From the NCBI RefSeq assembly GCF_000163055.2, contig NC_022124.1, positions 248,001 to 312,000 on the forward strand: a stretch of DNA of 64,000 bases, written 5' to 3'. Under the pieces are notes generated by a model. That model had not been told where the DNA came from. It ran no database searches and was given only the letters and a program-made list of their open reading frames with translations. Below are positions 36,118-48,201 of the stretch, piece after piece. This stretch comes from Prevotella sp. oral taxon 299 str. F0039. Its GTDB lineage: Bacteria; Bacteroidota; Bacteroidia; Bacteroidales; Bacteroidaceae. Position 1 is the first letter of the stretch; every line of letters starts with the position of its first letter. The translations under genes were made by a program, and so were the position numbers.

Positions 36118-37509
36118 ATGAACATAGAACGAAAAGAATATACGAAAGATATTGTTGTGATTGGGGCTGGCATAACAGGCTTAACCACTGCTTATTGGTT
36201 GAAAAAAGGAGGAAAAGACGTTGAGGTGCTTGAGAAAGAAGAGCGTTTTGGCGGTCAAATTCATACCTTTCACGTTGATGGTTACTTGTTCGAAAGCGGA
36301 CCAAATACAGGTGTTTTATCATCTCCAGAGGCGGTAGAACTGTTCAATAGCATTGCAGCCGATTGCCAAGTGGATATTGCTCGCAGTTCGGCTAAACGCA
36401 GATTGGTTTGGAAAAAAGACAGCTTTACAGTCCTTCCCACCTCTCTTTCAACTGCAATAACAACGCCCTTGTTTACAACTTACGACAAGTTGCGTATCTT
36501 AGGAGAGCCTTTCAGAGCAAAAGGCAGTGATCCTAACGAGTCAGTAGCCGACATGGTGAAGAGAAGACTGGGCAAATCGTATTATAATTACGCCGTAGAT
36601 CCATTCATTGCAGGCATCTATGCAGGCGATCCCACAAAGCTCATCACTCGCTATGCCTTACCAAAGCTCTATCAATTAGAGCAAAACTATGGTAGTTTTA
36701 TACGTGGAGCGATCAAGAAAGCCAAAGAGAAAAAGACTGAAAGAGAGCGTCTTGCCACTAAAGATGTATTTTCTCCCAGTCACGGAATGGAGCAAATTAT
36801 TAAGGCTTTAGCCAAGAATATTGGTGAAAAAAATATTGTTCTTGGAGCCAATAATCTTAGTGTTGCGCCCCAAGAGGATGGCTCTTATTCAGTGACCTAT
36901 ACCAATTCGCAAGGCAATGAGTGTGTGGTTAGAGCTAATAAGGTCATTACAACTTGTGGAGCTTACGCCCTTCCGCAAGTCCTTCCCTTTGTAACTGAGA
37001 AAGAAAAGCAGGCACTTAGTAATTTAACTTATGCGCCAGTGGTTCAGGTGGGCGTTGGAATTAAGTATGTAAACAACCGCACATTGAATGCATTTGGAGG
37101 CTTAGTGCCCACTATTGAACGGCAAAAGCTACTCGGAGTGTTGTTTACTTCGGCTTGTTTCGATAACCGTGCGCCCCAAAATAGCACCACGTTGTCGTTT
37201 TTCTTGGGTGGAATGAAAGATCAAGATATGGTGAATAAAAGCGATGAAGAGATTGTTTCGCTTGTGAAAGACGCTATTCATCGTATGCTAAAAGTGCCCA
37301 ATGACATTGAAATAGAGGCGATAAAGATTTCGAGACATCAACGAGCAATACCTCAATATTGGGCAAATACAGAAGAAAGAATAAAGGCTGTGCAAGCTGT
37401 TGAACAACGATATAAAGGCTTAATTGTGGCTGGAAACCTTCGAGATGGTATCGGAGTAGCTGACAGAATTAAGCAAGGAACGTTGGTTGCACAAAGTATT
37501 TTAGGGTGA
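36118..37509 (+). CDS. hemG: Protoporphyrinogen oxidase (FAD type)
   Basis: 463 residues. N-terminal dinucleotide-binding motif VVIGAGITGLTTAYWLKK (14-31) and EKEERFGGQIHT, PPO-type features YNYAVDPFIAGIYAGDP and a C-terminal FAD contact GLIVAGNLRDGIGVADRI. Oxidises protoporphyrinogen IX to protoporphyrin IX (HemY/PPOX type; Bacteroidota entries usually carry the symbol hemG). It begins at the base after the hemN stop codon. No ferrochelatase gene follows; a terminator closes the cluster. Confidence 0.9.
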   Translation: MNIERKEYTKDIVVIGAGITGLTTAYWLKKGGKDVEVLEKEERFGGQIHTFHVDGYLFESGPNTGVLSSPEAVELFNSIAADCQVDIARSSAKRRLVWKKDSFTVLPTSLSTAITTPLFTTYDKLRILGEPFRAKGSDPNESVADMVKRRLGKSYYNYAVDPFIAGIYAGDPTKLITRYALPKLYQLEQNYGSFIRGAIKKAKEKKTERERLATKDVFSPSHGMEQIIKALAKNIGEKNIVLGANNLSVAPQEDGSYSVTYTNSQGNECVVRANKVITTCGAYALPQVLPFVTEKEKQALSNLTYAPVVQVGVGIKYVNNRTLNAFGGLVPTIERQKLLGVLFTSACFDNRAPQNSTTLSFFLGGMKDQDMVNKSDEEIVSLVKDAIHRMLKVPNDIEIEAIKISRHQRAIPQYWANTEERIKAVQAVEQRYKGLIVAGNLRDGIGVADRIKQGTLVAQSILG

Positions 37510-37512
37510 ATT

Positions 37513-37538
37513 TGAACTTTTTCAAGTTCACCTTTTTT
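37513..37538 (+). terminator. Terminator of porphyrin cluster
   Basis: TGAACTT (37513-37519) pairs with AAGTTCA (37524-37530), followed by CCTTTTTT, directly after the hemG stop. A single 22-base-repeat-like unit (CATAGCTTTT, 37558) lies just downstream. Confidence 0.65.
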
Positions 37539-37584
37539 CGTTCTTCTCTTGCAATAGCATAGCTTTTAAAAAAGCATTCATTCG

Positions 37585-37616
37585 TTTGGATAGATAATTG
37601 AAAAGTAATACTTTTG
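37585..37616 (+). promoter_or_regulatory. Promoter of DAHP synthase/chorismate mutase gene
   Basis: TTTG (37585-37588) and TACTTTTG (37609-37616), exactly 20 bases apart; predicted leader about 20 bases. Confidence 0.7.
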
Positions 37617-37644
37617 CAAAATAAAGACAGATTTATATAGAAGA

Positions 37645-38712
37645 ATGAGTAAAAACACCGAATTAGATATACTTCCATTACCATTTTTTAATGAAACAGA
37701 GCACCCAACTCTTATAGCTGGACCATGTAGTGCAGAAACTTTAGAACAAGTTTTGCAAACTGCTCATGAGCTAAAACAAATGGGTTGCCGTGTGTTTCGT
37801 GCAGGAGTGTGGAAGCCCCGCACCAAACCTGGAGGCTTTGAGGGTAATGGTTGCAAAGCACTTCCTTGGATTTTAGAAGCTAAAAGGCAAACAGACATGC
37901 TCACAGCAGTAGAAGTTGCCACCCCAGAACATGTGGAACAGGCTTTGAAATACGAGGTCGATATATTGTGGATTGGCGCAAGAACCACCACTAATCCATT
38001 CGCAGTGCAAGCCATAGCCGATGCACTGGAAGGCAATAAAGATATTTGTTTGTTGGTGAAAAACCCTATAAATCCCGACATAGAGCTATGGATTGGAGCT
38101 TTAGAGCGTTTCAATCGTGCAGGAATAAAGCATTTAGCAGCTGTTCATAGAGGCTTTTCGAGCTATCAAAGTCAAACCTATCGCAACCTGCCTATGTGGC
38201 AAATTCCCATCGAGTTGCGTAGAAGAATACCGCAATTGCCCATCATTTGCGACCCAAGTCACATCGGTGGAAAGCGCAATCTCATAGCACCTCTTTCGCA
38301 ACAAGCCCTCGATTTAGGTTTCGATGGATTGATGATTGAAAGTCATTGCAACCCAACCGAGGCGTGGAGTGATGCTGCTCAGCAGGTTACCCCTTGCCAA
38401 TTGCAAGATATTATCAATGGTTTGGTGTTGCGAAACAATTGCGACATCACTGAAGATATTCATTTATTGCGCACCCAAATAGACGAACTCGATAAACAAT
38501 TGTTGCACCTATTGGCAGAACGAATGGGCATTTCGAGGCAGATTGGTAAGTATAAGAAAGAGAAGAAGATGACTGTTTTACAGACACTTCGATATAAAGA
38601 ACTGCTCGATAGCAGATGTGCTCAAGGCAAAGCGATGGGGCTTAACGATGAGTTTGTTACCAAAATATTCGAAGCTGTGCACGAAGAAAGTATCGAACAG
38701 CAAATGTTATAG
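37645..38712 (+). CDS. Bifunctional DAHP synthase / chorismate mutase
   Basis: 355 residues. The N-terminal about 265 form a type I (KDO8P-like) DAHP synthase: LIAGPCSAET, GVWKPRTKPGGFEG, WIGARTT, LLVKNP, HRGF and DPSHIGGKR. The C-terminal 85 residues are an AroQ chorismate mutase (IHLLRTQIDELDKQLLHLLAERMGISRQIGKYKKEKK). The fusion couples the first step of aromatic biosynthesis with the branch to prephenate, where the mutase domain may give feedback control. Own promoter; followed by a repeat cluster. Confidence 0.92.
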   Translation: MSKNTELDILPLPFFNETEHPTLIAGPCSAETLEQVLQTAHELKQMGCRVFRAGVWKPRTKPGGFEGNGCKALPWILEAKRQTDMLTAVEVATPEHVEQALKYEVDILWIGARTTTNPFAVQAIADALEGNKDICLLVKNPINPDIELWIGALERFNRAGIKHLAAVHRGFSSYQSQTYRNLPMWQIPIELRRRIPQLPIICDPSHIGGKRNLIAPLSQQALDLGFDGLMIESHCNPTEAWSDAAQQVTPCQLQDIINGLVLRNNCDITEDIHLLRTQIDELDKQLLHLLAERMGISRQIGKYKKEKKMTVLQTLRYKELLDSRCAQGKAMGLNDEFVTKIFEAVHEESIEQQML

Positions 38713-38766
38713 ACCCTATCCTCAATCCCTTTATTTTAGGCACATTATAGAGTTGTCTTGTAAAAG

Positions 38767-38850
38767 CATTGCTATTGCATCTCAATAGCGATGCTTTTGC
38801 ATGTTAATAGCATTCCTTTTGCAAGTAAAAAGCAATGCTTTTGTTTTGTG
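38767..38850. repeat. 22-base-period repeat cluster E
   Basis: Units begin at 38767, 38789, 38811 and 38833, exactly 22 bases apart; the last reads CAATGCTTTTG. It lies in the 312-base gap before ruvA; no promoter is evident in the remaining AT-rich part. Confidence 0.8.
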
Positions 38851-39024
38851 ATTTATTTACAATTAAAATATAATATCTTGTTAATAAGTCTATAATTATA
38901 CAATCTTGCGTTGTAAGAAAAATGCAAAAATAAGGCATAAAACTTCGATTTACACCATATTAATATGCAATAAAGCCCGAAAAAGCACGTTATAGCTAGT
39001 GTATATACATTTTTTCTGAGTTTT

Positions 39025-39639
39025 ATGATCGAATATATCAAAGGAGATTTAGCAGAGATTACACCCGCTTTAGCCGTTATTGAGACTGCAGGTGTGGGCT
39101 ATGCTTTAAATATTTCGTTAACAACATATAGCGCAATACAAGGTAAAGAAGAAGTAAAACTTTATGTTCACGAGGCTTTAGTTACAGGGGGTAGAGACGA
39201 TTCTTACACCCTTTATGGCTTTGCAACAAAGCAAGAACGAGAGCTTTATCGTCTTCTTATCACCGTTTCGGGCGTTGGTGCCAATACTGCTCGCATGATT
39301 TTGTCGTCTATCTCGCCTGCCGAATTGTGCAACGTGATAGCTAGTGGCGACGAAAGAATGTTGAAAAGCGTGAAAGGTATTGGCTTAAAAACAGCGCAGC
39401 GCATTATTGTTGACTTGAAAGATAAGATATTATCGAGCGGTATTGCTACCGAGTTTAAGGTAGGAAACGACTCGAATGCAACCATAGATTCAGCCGTGAA
39501 AGACGAAGCTGTGGGTGCTTTAACGATGTTAGGATTCTCTCCTGCACCTTCAGCTAAAGTGGTTTCAGAGATATTAAAGAACGAACCTACATTGCCAGTA
39601 GAGCAAGTTGTTAAGCTAGCTCTTAAACAAATTAAATGA
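39025..39639 (+). CDS. ruvA: Holliday junction branch-migration protein RuvA
   Basis: 204 residues: OB-fold N-terminus ([31 protein letters not shown]), double helix-hairpin-helix ([15 protein letters not shown] and [20 protein letters not shown]), a linker, and the C-terminal domain III ([11 protein letters not shown]). RuvA tetramers hold the junction for the RuvB motor; ruvB is not in this window. The stop overlaps the sprA start (ATGA), a coupling seen in other Bacteroidota as I recall. Confidence 0.95.
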   Translation: MIEYIKGDLAEITPALAVIETAGVGYALNISLTTYSAIQGKEEVKLYVHEALVTGGRDDSYTLYGFATKQERELYRLLITVSGVGANTARMILSSISPAELCNVIASGDERMLKSVKGIGLKTAQRIIVDLKDKILSSGIATEFKVGNDSNATIDSAVKDEAVGALTMLGFSPAPSAKVVSEILKNEPTLPVEQVVKLALKQIK

Positions 39640-42600
39640 GAAAACTAAGGTATTCTTCGATAACAGTTGTAGCTATGCTTGTTTTGAGTATAGCTGCTTA
39701 TGCTGTATCTATGCCTTTAGCTCAACGACCACACACAAAAAAGCCACAGAAAAAGACTGAAACAACAACCCCAAAGTTGCCGAAACCCAATGCGATCAAG
39801 GCGCAACCCATTATTGCAAACGATGATACCATACCAGATTCGCTACTTCATTCTCGTTGGAAAATACAGAAAACAACTCCATTAAGCGAACAAGACTTGT
39901 CTAAAAACGCAATGGATTTGAACGTTCCAGCCAATGTTAAGCCCACTATTACATACAACGACACTATCGGTCGCTATATTATCGGTGCAAAGATGGGCGG
40001 ATCTTATATAACAGCTCCAATCATGATGGGTAGTGACGAGTATATGAAATGGAGCGAAAAGAAAGTAATGGCGGACTTTTTCCGTAAGAAAAACGACGAA
40101 ATTTACCAACAAAAGGGTAAAGAAAAGTTCGATTTCACCAACATGCACTTTGATCTTGGTCCTGCAGAGAAGATCTTTGGTCCTGGAGGAGTGGTGATAA
40201 AAACACAGGGTTCTACTGAAGTGAAGTTTGGAGCAACCGTTAAAAACATCGAAAACCCATCGTTGCCCATTCGTAATAGAAAAACAACTAAGTTCGATTT
40301 TGAAGAAAAAATCAATCTAAGTGTTAACGGAAAGGTGGGCGATAAGGTCAATCTTAACCTCAATTACAATACCGATGCTACCTTTGATTTCGATGCTCAG
40401 AACCTCAAACTCAAGTATGATGGTAAGGAAGATGAAATCATTAAGTTGGTAGAAGCAGGTAATGTGTCGTTCCCAGCCAATTCTTCTTTGATAAAAGGAG
40501 CAAGTTCTTTGTTTGGTATTCGCACCGACATGCAATTCGGAAAGCTTAAACTTCAGATGGTTGCGTCGCAAAAGAAGTCGACAACTAAAAGCGTTTCGTC
40601 GAGAGGAGGGGTGCAATTAACTCCCTTTGAGATAGATGCTGCCAATTATGAAGAAAATAAACACTTCTTTCTTTCAAAGTATTTCCACGACAAATACGAC
40701 GAGGGTATGCGCTCGTTGCCTAACCTTTTAACAGGAATAAAAATCAATAGAGTAGAGGTTTGGGTAACAAACAGACAAGGAAACACCAACAACACCCGTG
40801 ATATTATTGCCCTTACCGACCTTGGAGAGAACCAAAGTGTGAGCAATAGTATATGGACCACCACTGCAATGGCAGTGCCTTCGAACAATGCTAACACCGA
40901 ATATGGAGCTATGGTGTCTACTTATTCAGCGGCAAGAGACATCAATCAAACCACAACAGTGTTAGAAGGTATTCCTAATTTCATTGCAGGTAACGACTAT
41001 GAAAAGCTTGAAAGCGCACGATTACTAACCTCGAGCGAGTATGAAGTGAATACTGCTTTGGGCTATATCTCATTGAAAACCAATTTAACTACCGACCAAG
41101 TGTTGGCAGTTGCATACGAATACACCTACGGAGGCGTTACTTATCAGGTGGGAGAGTTCGCAAGTGACGTTACAACAGATACGAGTAAAGCTTTGTTTGT
41201 GAAGTCTTTGAAGAACACAGACAATAACCCTTCGCAAGGAAACTGGCGTTTGATGATGAAAAACGTTTATGCCATAGCATCGAGCATCGAGCGTGATAAG
41301 TTCAAGTTAGACGTGAAATATCAAAGCGACACCACTGGTGTTTATCTTACATATATTCCTGAACAGCAGGTTAAAAGCACTCCTCTTATCCGCTTATTAG
41401 GCGCAGATCGATTGGATAATAACAATCGTCCGCACCCCAATGGCTACTTCGATTTCGTAGAAGGATTTACGGTTAACAACGGAAGAGTGTTCTTCCCCGT
41501 TACCGAACCTTTTGGAGATTATTTGTATAAGTATCTTGTTGCAAAGGGAGTTAGTGCGGCAAAGGCTCAGAAATACGCCTTTACTGAGTTGTATGACTCA
41601 ACTAAAACGGTTGCAAAACAAATAGCCGAGAAAGATAAGTTTATGCTTATGGGACAATATCGAGGCACTAATGCAAACGTAATTAGTTTGGGAGCATTCA
41701 ACGTACCACAAGGTTCTGTGGTGGTAACTGCAGGCGGTGTTACCCTAAGAGAAGGCACAGATTATAGCGTTGACTATAATTCTGGAGAAGTAACGATATT
41801 AAATCAAAGTATTATAGACGCTGGAACAGCTGTAAATGTGTCGTTAGAAAGCAACACAGACTTTGCTCAACAGCGCAAAACGATGTTTGGTTTGAATTGG
41901 GAATACAACTTCTCTAAAGACTTTCAACTAAGCGGAACGCTACAACATCTATCAGAACAAGCTCTTACAACCAAAGTAAATATGGGATCAGAGCCTTTAA
42001 ATAACACTTTATGGGGTGTGAATGTCACTTGGAAAAAGGAAAGTCAATGGCTTACAAATATGCTCGATAAATTGCCTTTTGTACGTCTTACACAACCTTC
42101 TTATATCTCTTTTAAAGGCGAATTTGCCCACTTAATAGCAGGACAAAGCCACAATACACAAGACAATGCCTCGTATCTTGATGATTTTGAAAATACAAAA
42201 AGCACTATAGATATTAGCTCTCCATCGTCTTGGGTGATATCTTCTGTGCCCTCAACTCTACCCGAACAGGCAGATAGAACAACTCTTGCGAGTGGTTATA
42301 ACCGCTCTTTAATGGCATGGTATAACATCGATCCGCTCTTTACTCGTCGTAGTAGTTCGCTAACTCCATCACATATCAAAGGCGATTTGAATCAGCTTTC
42401 AAACCATTATGTGCGTGAGGTGTATGCAAGAGAATTGTTCCCTAATCGCAATCAGAATAGTTATAGCGGCTCATTGTCTACTTTACCCATTCTAAACATC
42501 GCTTATTATCCTAGCGAACGTGGTCCTTATAACTTTACTACCGACCTCAATAGCGACGGAACTCTAAAACAACCTGAACGTCGTTGGGCTGGTATGATGC

Positions 42601-45600
42601 GTCGATTAGATACCAGTGACTTTGAAACTGCAAACATTGAATATGTCGAATTTTGGATGCTTGACCCCTTCTTGTATAGCAATAAGCAGGCAAATGCGTC
42701 AGATTATGGTGGTGACTTCTATATCAACCTGGGTGAAATAAGCGAAGATATCTTACGAGATGGTAAGAAATTCTATGAAAGCGGTATGCCTGTTGATGGC
42801 TCAAATAGCTTTACAACAACTCAATGGGGAAAGATTCCGAACCAAGCAACCACAACTTATGCATTCGCAACAAGCAGTGGTTCGAGAGCACTTCAAGACG
42901 TTGGATACAATGGTTTGACTGATAAAGAGGAGCAATCGTTCTCTTCTTACCAATCATTCCTTAACGGGGTGCGTTCTATTGTCACACCTGCTGTGTTAGA
43001 TTCTATACAAAACGACCCTGCAAACGATAATTATCACTATTTCAGAGGATCGGATTTTGATCGTATTCAGGCTCCTATTTTGTATCGATATAAGCGCATT
43101 AATAACCCACAAGGAAACTCTCCAGACTCTGATTCACGCAATGAAAGCTATGACACTTCATACAAAACGACTCCAGACGTTGAGGATATCAATCAAGACT
43201 ACACCTTGAATGAGTATGAAAAGTATTACCAATACCGCATATCTTTGCGTCCTTCGGACATGATTGTGGGTCGAAACTTCATCGTAGACAAGCGAGAAGC
43301 ATCGCCAAAGCTCCAAAATGGACAAGAAGAGCATGTTACTTGGTATCAATTCCGTATTCCAGTGCGTGAGTTTGAACGTCGAGTTGGCGGAATAAACGAT
43401 TTCACTAGTATTCGATTTATGCGTATGTTTCTCACCAATTTCAAGAAACCTATCGTTATTCGCATGGGAAATCTCAACCTTGTGCGTGGAGATTGGAGAG
43501 TGTATGAGCAGAACTTAGATAACGTTGCGGGTTCTGGTAGAATGAATGTAAGTGCTGTTAGCATCGAAGAAAACAATGATAAAGAGCCTGTAAACTATAT
43601 TCTTCCACCAGGAATACGCCGTGGACAAGACCCAACTCAACCACAATTGGTAGAGAACAATGAGCAAGCTTTGGATATTGTAGTAAACAATTTGAGTCCC
43701 AATGAATCGAAAGCTGTTTATAAAAACGTATTTGTTGATGTTCGACAATATAATCGTTTGCAGCTATTTGCGCATGCTAATGCTTTTGAAAACAATGTAA
43801 CTTCGCTCGAAGACAATCAACTTGCATTGTTTGTACGCTTAGGAAGCGACTATAAAAGCAACTACTATGAATATGAAATTCCTTTGAAACTCACTCCAAA
43901 GGGCAAATATAGCAGTAATTCTACCAACGATTCACGTATTGTTTGGCCAGAAGAAAACATGCTAGATATATCCTTATCTGCCTTAACCAACCTGAAAAAA
44001 GAGCGTAATATTGCCAAATCAGAGGGCAGAGCATCGTATAATCAACCCTATTCAACATACGATAGCGGTAAACCTAACAACAAACTCACTATCATGGGTA
44101 ACCCTTCTTTGGGCGAAGTGAAGACCCTTATTATCGGAGTTCGTAACAAAGCGGGAGCCGTTAAGAGTGGAGAAGTGTGGGTAAATGAGCTTCGTTTGCG
44201 TGATTATAACAACAATGGAGGTTGGGCTGCACAAGGAAATTTGAACCTACAGTTATCTGATTTAGGTACAGTTAATATGCAAGGACGTTATGTTTCTGAA
44301 GGATTTGGAGGGCTAGAAGAAGGTGTTAATCAGCGAGCAAAAGACAATTCAAAGAACTATAGCATTACAACTAGCGTAGAGTTAGGTAAGTTCTTCCCTG
44401 AAAAAGCAAAGGTTTCGGCTCCTCTTTACTACTCTGTTACACATGAAGAGACCCGTCCTAAGTACAATCCGCTTGATACTGATCTTCTATTAAATGAGAG
44501 TTTAGAATCAACTAAGAATAAAGTAGAGCGTGATTCGATTGAAAGTATTGCAGTAACGAAGACAGTTAACACCAATTTCTCATTGTCTAATGTGCGTGTA
44601 GGCATTCAAAATCAACGCCATCCAATGCCTTATGACCCTGCAAACTTCACCTTTTCGTATAGTCATTCACATAGAAATACAACAGGACACACTACAGTTT
44701 ATGAGAAAGAAGATAACTGGCGAGGTTCAATGAACTATAATTGGACTCCTGTTTATAAGCCTTTTGAACCATTTAAGAATATCAAGAATCGTTCAAAGTG
44801 GCTCGACTTGTTTCGCAGATTTGGCTTAAATTGGTTGCCACAGAGTGTTTCTTTTGGCTCAGAGATGGTTAGAAACTACTATGAATTGCAAGAAAGAGAG
44901 ATGGAAACCTTATCTTCTACAGGGCTACCGCTCACTTTTAATCGCCAATTCTTATGGAATAGAGATTTTACATTACGTTGGGATTTAACGCAAAATATTC
45001 ATTTTAATTTCCAAAGTGCTACCAATTCGGAGATTGAAGAGCCCTACACACCAGTGAATAAGGATCTTTATCCAGATCGTTACCATGCTTGGAAGGACTC
45101 AGTGTGGACAAGTATCAAGAAATTTGGAAAGCCTTTGAGTTACAATCAGTCATTAACACTTTCTTATCAGCTTCCTCTTAATCTTATTCCTGCATTTAAT
45201 TGGATCAATAGTGATATTAGTTACAATGCCACTTACAATTGGACAAGAGGTAGTGAGACCACAAATGGGGCTTTTCTTGGTAACACAATTGTTAACACAA
45301 GGGTGCTAAATATCAATGGAACCTTTAACATGGAGCGTCTATATAATAACATTCCGTTCTTGAAAAAGGCAAATGATCGATTCAATAAGATGGCAAATCG
45401 CTCTGTAGAAAGAAAGAAAAAGATTGACGATAAGAAGCTTGTTAAAGATAAAAAAGATGCGAAAATAGAAGAACTGAAACGCAATCTTCCTAAGAATCAA
45501 CGTAGTTTTGAGCAAGAAATAACATTGCTTCCCGACACAACCATACAAGTAGTGCACAGCAAAAACACCAAGCGTTTGATGGTAGTAGCACGTACTGAGA

Positions 45601-47204
45601 ACGGAAAGCTATTTAAGTTGAAGTATAGAAAGATAGGCTCTAATGGCTTAAAGATCACCAATAAGGTAGATAGTGCGCAAAAGTTGAAGATCACCATCAC
45701 ACCAAAAGAACCTTTAGATAATAAGGATTGGTATAAAACAACACAAAGCTTAGCTCGTTTGTTGATGATGGTTCGCAATGTAAATATAAGCTATCGCAGT
45801 CAATATGGAATGGCATTGCCAGGTTTCCGTCCTACAATTGGAGCTGCATTTGGGCAAACTCGCAATATAGGAGTAATGTCTCCAGGTCTTGATTTCGCCT
45901 TTGGAGCCATCGACGACTCATATATTGATAAGGCATTACGTAACAATTGGTTGGTAGTGAATGATTCAATAGCAACACCTGCCACCACCAATAGTACCGA
46001 AGACCTACAAATTAGAGCCACATTAGAGCCTATAAAGAATTTAAAGATAGATTTACATGCAACTCGATTGACCAACAAAACGAAGAATATTCAATACATG
46101 TATGCAGGCAGACCCACAACAGAAAGCGGCTCATTCACCATGACAACGCTTGCTATTAAGTCGGCATTCGGCGGTAGTGGAAACGCTTCAAATGGCTATT
46201 ATAGTGCTTCTTTCGATCGATTCTGTAACTCTTTAGATGCCTTCCGTGATAAAGTAGAGGCGCAATATGTGGGCAGTATCTACCCAAGTGGAACGATATA
46301 TGCAGGTCAAACCTTTAATCCTACCAACGGAAGTGTGAACAAATACAGCTCAGATGTGCTTATTCCAGCCTTTCTTTCAAGCTATACAAGTAGCGGAAGA
46401 GGCTCTCTAAAGATATTCCCAACGCTTTCTCAGTTGTTACCCAACTGGACATTGCGTTACAGTGGCTTATCTCAATTGCCTTGGTTTAGAGATGTTTTCA
46501 AGAGTGTTAACATCAATCACAGCTATAAAAGCTTGTTTGCTATTGGCTCATACAGCTCGTTTAGTACTTATCAAGAATACATGAACGGACTCGGTTTCAT
46601 TACAGATGCCACCACAAATGCGCCTGTTCCAAGTAGTAGATATAACGTATCGATGGTGAGTATCAATGAGTCGTTCTCGCCATTGCTGGGTGTTGATGTT
46701 ACATTTAACAACAACTTAACAACTCGTTTAGAGTATCGTACTACCCGAGTACTAAGTCTAAGCACCACAAGTGTGCAGATTAACGAGGCAACAAGTAACG
46801 ACTGGGTTTTGGGAATAGGTTATCGTATCAACGATTTTAAGCCCTTTGGATGGGGCGCACCCATACGAAAAAAGACTAAATCAAAGAGCAAAAACACTGC
46901 AAATGCAAATAACTCAGGTTCTAAAACCACATCGGGTGTAAACAATAACCTCAACCTTCGATTGGATGTTAGCTATCGAAAGCAAGCTGCAATCAGTAGA
47001 GATATCATGTCAAAGACAAGTAATGCGAGCATGGGTAACACCGCTTTCAAACTCAGTTTCATGGCAGATTACACCTTCTCACGCCTCATTACAATGAGTT
47101 TCTACTACGATCGACAAACCAATGTTCCGCTTTTGTCTAACAATAGCTATCCAACTACCACACAAGACTTTGGTTTGAGCATGAAATTCTCGCTCACTCG
47201 CTAA
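39636..47204 (+). CDS. sprA: Type IX secretion translocon / gliding protein SprA
   Basis: 2,522 residues, the expected size for SprA (Sov in Porphyromonas). Signal peptide (about 1-28), then long stretches of alternating beta-strand pattern; [37 protein letters not shown] (about 117-153) and the final [23 protein letters not shown] with a terminal aromatic/Arg end are as in the 36-strand outer-membrane barrel. Its presence implies a type IX system that exports proteins with C-terminal CTD signals. It starts within the ruvA stop codon. A lysine-rich interruption at about 1,925-1,955 looks like a soluble loop. Confidence 0.93.
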   Translation: MRKLRYSSITVVAMLVLSIAAYAVSMPLAQRPHTKKPQKKTETTTPKLPKPNAIKAQPIIANDDTIPDSLLHSRWKIQKTTPLSEQDLSKNAMDLNVPANVKPTITYNDTIGRYIIGAKMGGSYITAPIMMGSDEYMKWSEKKVMADFFRKKNDEIYQQKGKEKFDFTNMHFDLGPAEKIFGPGGVVIKTQGSTEVKFGATVKNIENPSLPIRNRKTTKFDFEEKINLSVNGKVGDKVNLNLNYNTDATFDFDAQNLKLKYDGKEDEIIKLVEAGNVSFPANSSLIKGASSLFGIRTDMQFGKLKLQMVASQKKSTTKSVSSRGGVQLTPFEIDAANYEENKHFFLSKYFHDKYDEGMRSLPNLLTGIKINRVEVWVTNRQGNTNNTRDIIALTDLGENQSVSNSIWTTTAMAVPSNNANTEYGAMVSTYSAARDINQTTTVLEGIPNFIAGNDYEKLESARLLTSSEYEVNTALGYISLKTNLTTDQVLAVAYEYTYGGVTYQVGEFASDVTTDTSKALFVKSLKNTDNNPSQGNWRLMMKNVYAIASSIERDKFKLDVKYQSDTTGVYLTYIPEQQVKSTPLIRLLGADRLDNNNRPHPNGYFDFVEGFTVNNGRVFFPVTEPFGDYLYKYLVAKGVSAAKAQKYAFTELYDSTKTVAKQIAEKDKFMLMGQYRGTNANVISLGAFNVPQGSVVVTAGGVTLREGTDYSVDYNSGEVTILNQSIIDAGTAVNVSLESNTDFAQQRKTMFGLNWEYNFSKDFQLSGTLQHLSEQALTTKVNMGSEPLNNTLWGVNVTWKKESQWLTNMLDKLPFVRLTQPSYISFKGEFAHLIAGQSHNTQDNASYLDDFENTKSTIDISSPSSWVISSVPSTLPEQADRTTLASGYNRSLMAWYNIDPLFTRRSSSLTPSHIKGDLNQLSNHYVREVYARELFPNRNQNSYSGSLSTLPILNIAYYPSERGPYNFTTDLNSDGTLKQPERRWAGMMRRLDTSDFETANIEYVEFWMLDPFLYSNKQANASDYGGDFYINLGEISEDILRDGKKFYESGMPVDGSNSFTTTQWGKIPNQATTTYAFATSSGSRALQDVGYNGLTDKEEQSFSSYQSFLNGVRSIVTPAVLDSIQNDPANDNYHYFRGSDFDRIQAPILYRYKRINNPQGNSPDSDSRNESYDTSYKTTPDVEDINQDYTLNEYEKYYQYRISLRPSDMIVGRNFIVDKREASPKLQNGQEEHVTWYQFRIPVREFERRVGGINDFTSIRFMRMFLTNFKKPIVIRMGNLNLVRGDWRVYEQNLDNVAGSGRMNVSAVSIEENNDKEPVNYILPPGIRRGQDPTQPQLVENNEQALDIVVNNLSPNESKAVYKNVFVDVRQYNRLQLFAHANAFENNVTSLEDNQLALFVRLGSDYKSNYYEYEIPLKLTPKGKYSSNSTNDSRIVWPEENMLDISLSALTNLKKERNIAKSEGRASYNQPYSTYDSGKPNNKLTIMGNPSLGEVKTLIIGVRNKAGAVKSGEVWVNELRLRDYNNNGGWAAQGNLNLQLSDLGTVNMQGRYVSEGFGGLEEGVNQRAKDNSKNYSITTSVELGKFFPEKAKVSAPLYYSVTHEETRPKYNPLDTDLLLNESLESTKNKVERDSIESIAVTKTVNTNFSLSNVRVGIQNQRHPMPYDPANFTFSYSHSHRNTTGHTTVYEKEDNWRGSMNYNWTPVYKPFEPFKNIKNRSKWLDLFRRFGLNWLPQSVSFGSEMVRNYYELQEREMETLSSTGLPLTFNRQFLWNRDFTLRWDLTQNIHFNFQSATNSEIEEPYTPVNKDLYPDRYHAWKDSVWTSIKKFGKPLSYNQSLTLSYQLPLNLIPAFNWINSDISYNATYNWTRGSETTNGAFLGNTIVNTRVLNINGTFNMERLYNNIPFLKKANDRFNKMANRSVERKKKIDDKKLVKDKKDAKIEELKRNLPKNQRSFEQEITLLPDTTIQVVHSKNTKRLMVVARTENGKLFKLKYRKIGSNGLKITNKVDSAQKLKITITPKEPLDNKDWYKTTQSLARLLMMVRNVNISYRSQYGMALPGFRPTIGAAFGQTRNIGVMSPGLDFAFGAIDDSYIDKALRNNWLVVNDSIATPATTNSTEDLQIRATLEPIKNLKIDLHATRLTNKTKNIQYMYAGRPTTESGSFTMTTLAIKSAFGGSGNASNGYYSASFDRFCNSLDAFRDKVEAQYVGSIYPSGTIYAGQTFNPTNGSVNKYSSDVLIPAFLSSYTSSGRGSLKIFPTLSQLLPNWTLRYSGLSQLPWFRDVFKSVNINHSYKSLFAIGSYSSFSTYQEYMNGLGFITDATTNAPVPSSRYNVSMVSINESFSPLLGVDVTFNNNLTTRLEYRTTRVLSLSTTSVQINEATSNDWVLGIGYRINDFKPFGWGAPIRKKTKSKSKNTANANNSGSKTTSGVNNNLNLRLDVSYRKQAAISRDIMSKTSNASMGNTAFKLSFMADYTFSRLITMSFYYDRQTNVPLLSNNSYPTTTQDFGLSMKFSLTR

Positions 47205-47323
47205 CATCTTCCTGTGTAGATGGCAGGTAATGATTTGTTTTTTATAAAGAAGAAAGTCTTTCAATAAAATGCAATATGATTGAAAATGAATGTCATAAAA
47301 GGCATCATTTATTTATTTCTTGT

Positions 47324-47331
47324 TATATTTG
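47324..47331 (+). promoter_or_regulatory. -7 box of ATPase/DUF4435 pair
   Basis: TATATTTG, matching TAnnTTTG, 43 bases before the ATG at 47375; the pair therefore has its own promoter, separate from sprA. Confidence 0.5.
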
Positions 47332-47374
47332 TAACACGACAGCTATATACTTTTAATCTTCTAAACATAGAACA

Positions 47375-48190
47375 ATGATGACACCAGTAAACTATATTAC
47401 TCAAATAGAAATCGATTCGTTATGGGATAACAATAAACATATTGTGTGGGACCTTAACGAACGTGTGAATATATTAAGTGGAATAAATGGTGTTGGCAAA
47501 ACAACCATTCTAAATAAGCTTATTAAGTGCATTCTAAACTTTAATAAAACAGGTGCTCTGCAACATCAAGGTGTAAGCCTAAAGGTTGTTCCGAACGATG
47601 CAAATACCATTCGTTTTGGTGTAATAAGGTCGTTCGATAAACCTCTTCCGCATGCAGATGAGCTGTTGCGTAACACGGGATTGTGGGTGAGTGAGCTTGA
47701 TAAACAGCTTTATGAGCTACAAAGACAATATCTCAACTATCAGGTAAATATAGGCAATAAGATGATAGAAGTGTTGCAAAGTGGTTCTGCAACAGCCACA
47801 GAAGAGGCGCAACAGCTGGCACAACCTAAAACACTTTTCCAAAATATCATCGACAAATTGTTTGCCGACACAGGCAAAACCATTATTAGAACCGCAAATG
47901 AAGTACTCTTTAAGATGGGTAATCGTCAGTTAGATGTGCATTGCTTGTCGAGTGGAGAAAAGCAAATTTTGATTATTTTGCTCACCGTTTTGGTAGAGAA
48001 CAACAAGTCTTTTATTCTTCTTATGGACGAGCCTGAAGCCAGTTTGCATGTAGATTGGCAACAACAACTCATTCAACTCATTTTGCAACTCAATCCCAAT
48101 GTGCAAATAATTCTTTCTACACACTCTCCAGCAGTTATCATGAATGGTTGGATTGATTGTGTAACCGAGGTGAACGATATCGTGAAATAA
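47375..48190 (+). CDS. ABC/SMC-type AAA ATPase (AriA/OLD-like, short)
   Basis: 271 residues, soluble. Walker A GINGVGKT (36-43), ABC signature LSSGEKQ (191-197), Walker B FILLMDEPEASLH (213-225; D218, E219) and H-loop STHSP (248-252). A short helical stretch (about 105-160) replaces the long arm of SMC proteins. This is the AAA_15/AAA_21 architecture found in OLD, PARIS AriA and Abi systems, but considerably shorter than the AriA proteins I recall (over 400 residues). Partner gene starts 11 bases downstream, as in two-gene ATPase/TOPRIM defence operons. Confidence 0.8.
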   Translation: MMTPVNYITQIEIDSLWDNNKHIVWDLNERVNILSGINGVGKTTILNKLIKCILNFNKTGALQHQGVSLKVVPNDANTIRFGVIRSFDKPLPHADELLRNTGLWVSELDKQLYELQRQYLNYQVNIGNKMIEVLQSGSATATEEAQQLAQPKTLFQNIIDKLFADTGKTIIRTANEVLFKMGNRQLDVHCLSSGEKQILIILLTVLVENNKSFILLMDEPEASLHVDWQQQLIQLILQLNPNVQIILSTHSPAVIMNGWIDCVTEVNDIVK

Positions 48191-48201
48191 CCCTTTGAAG
48201 C

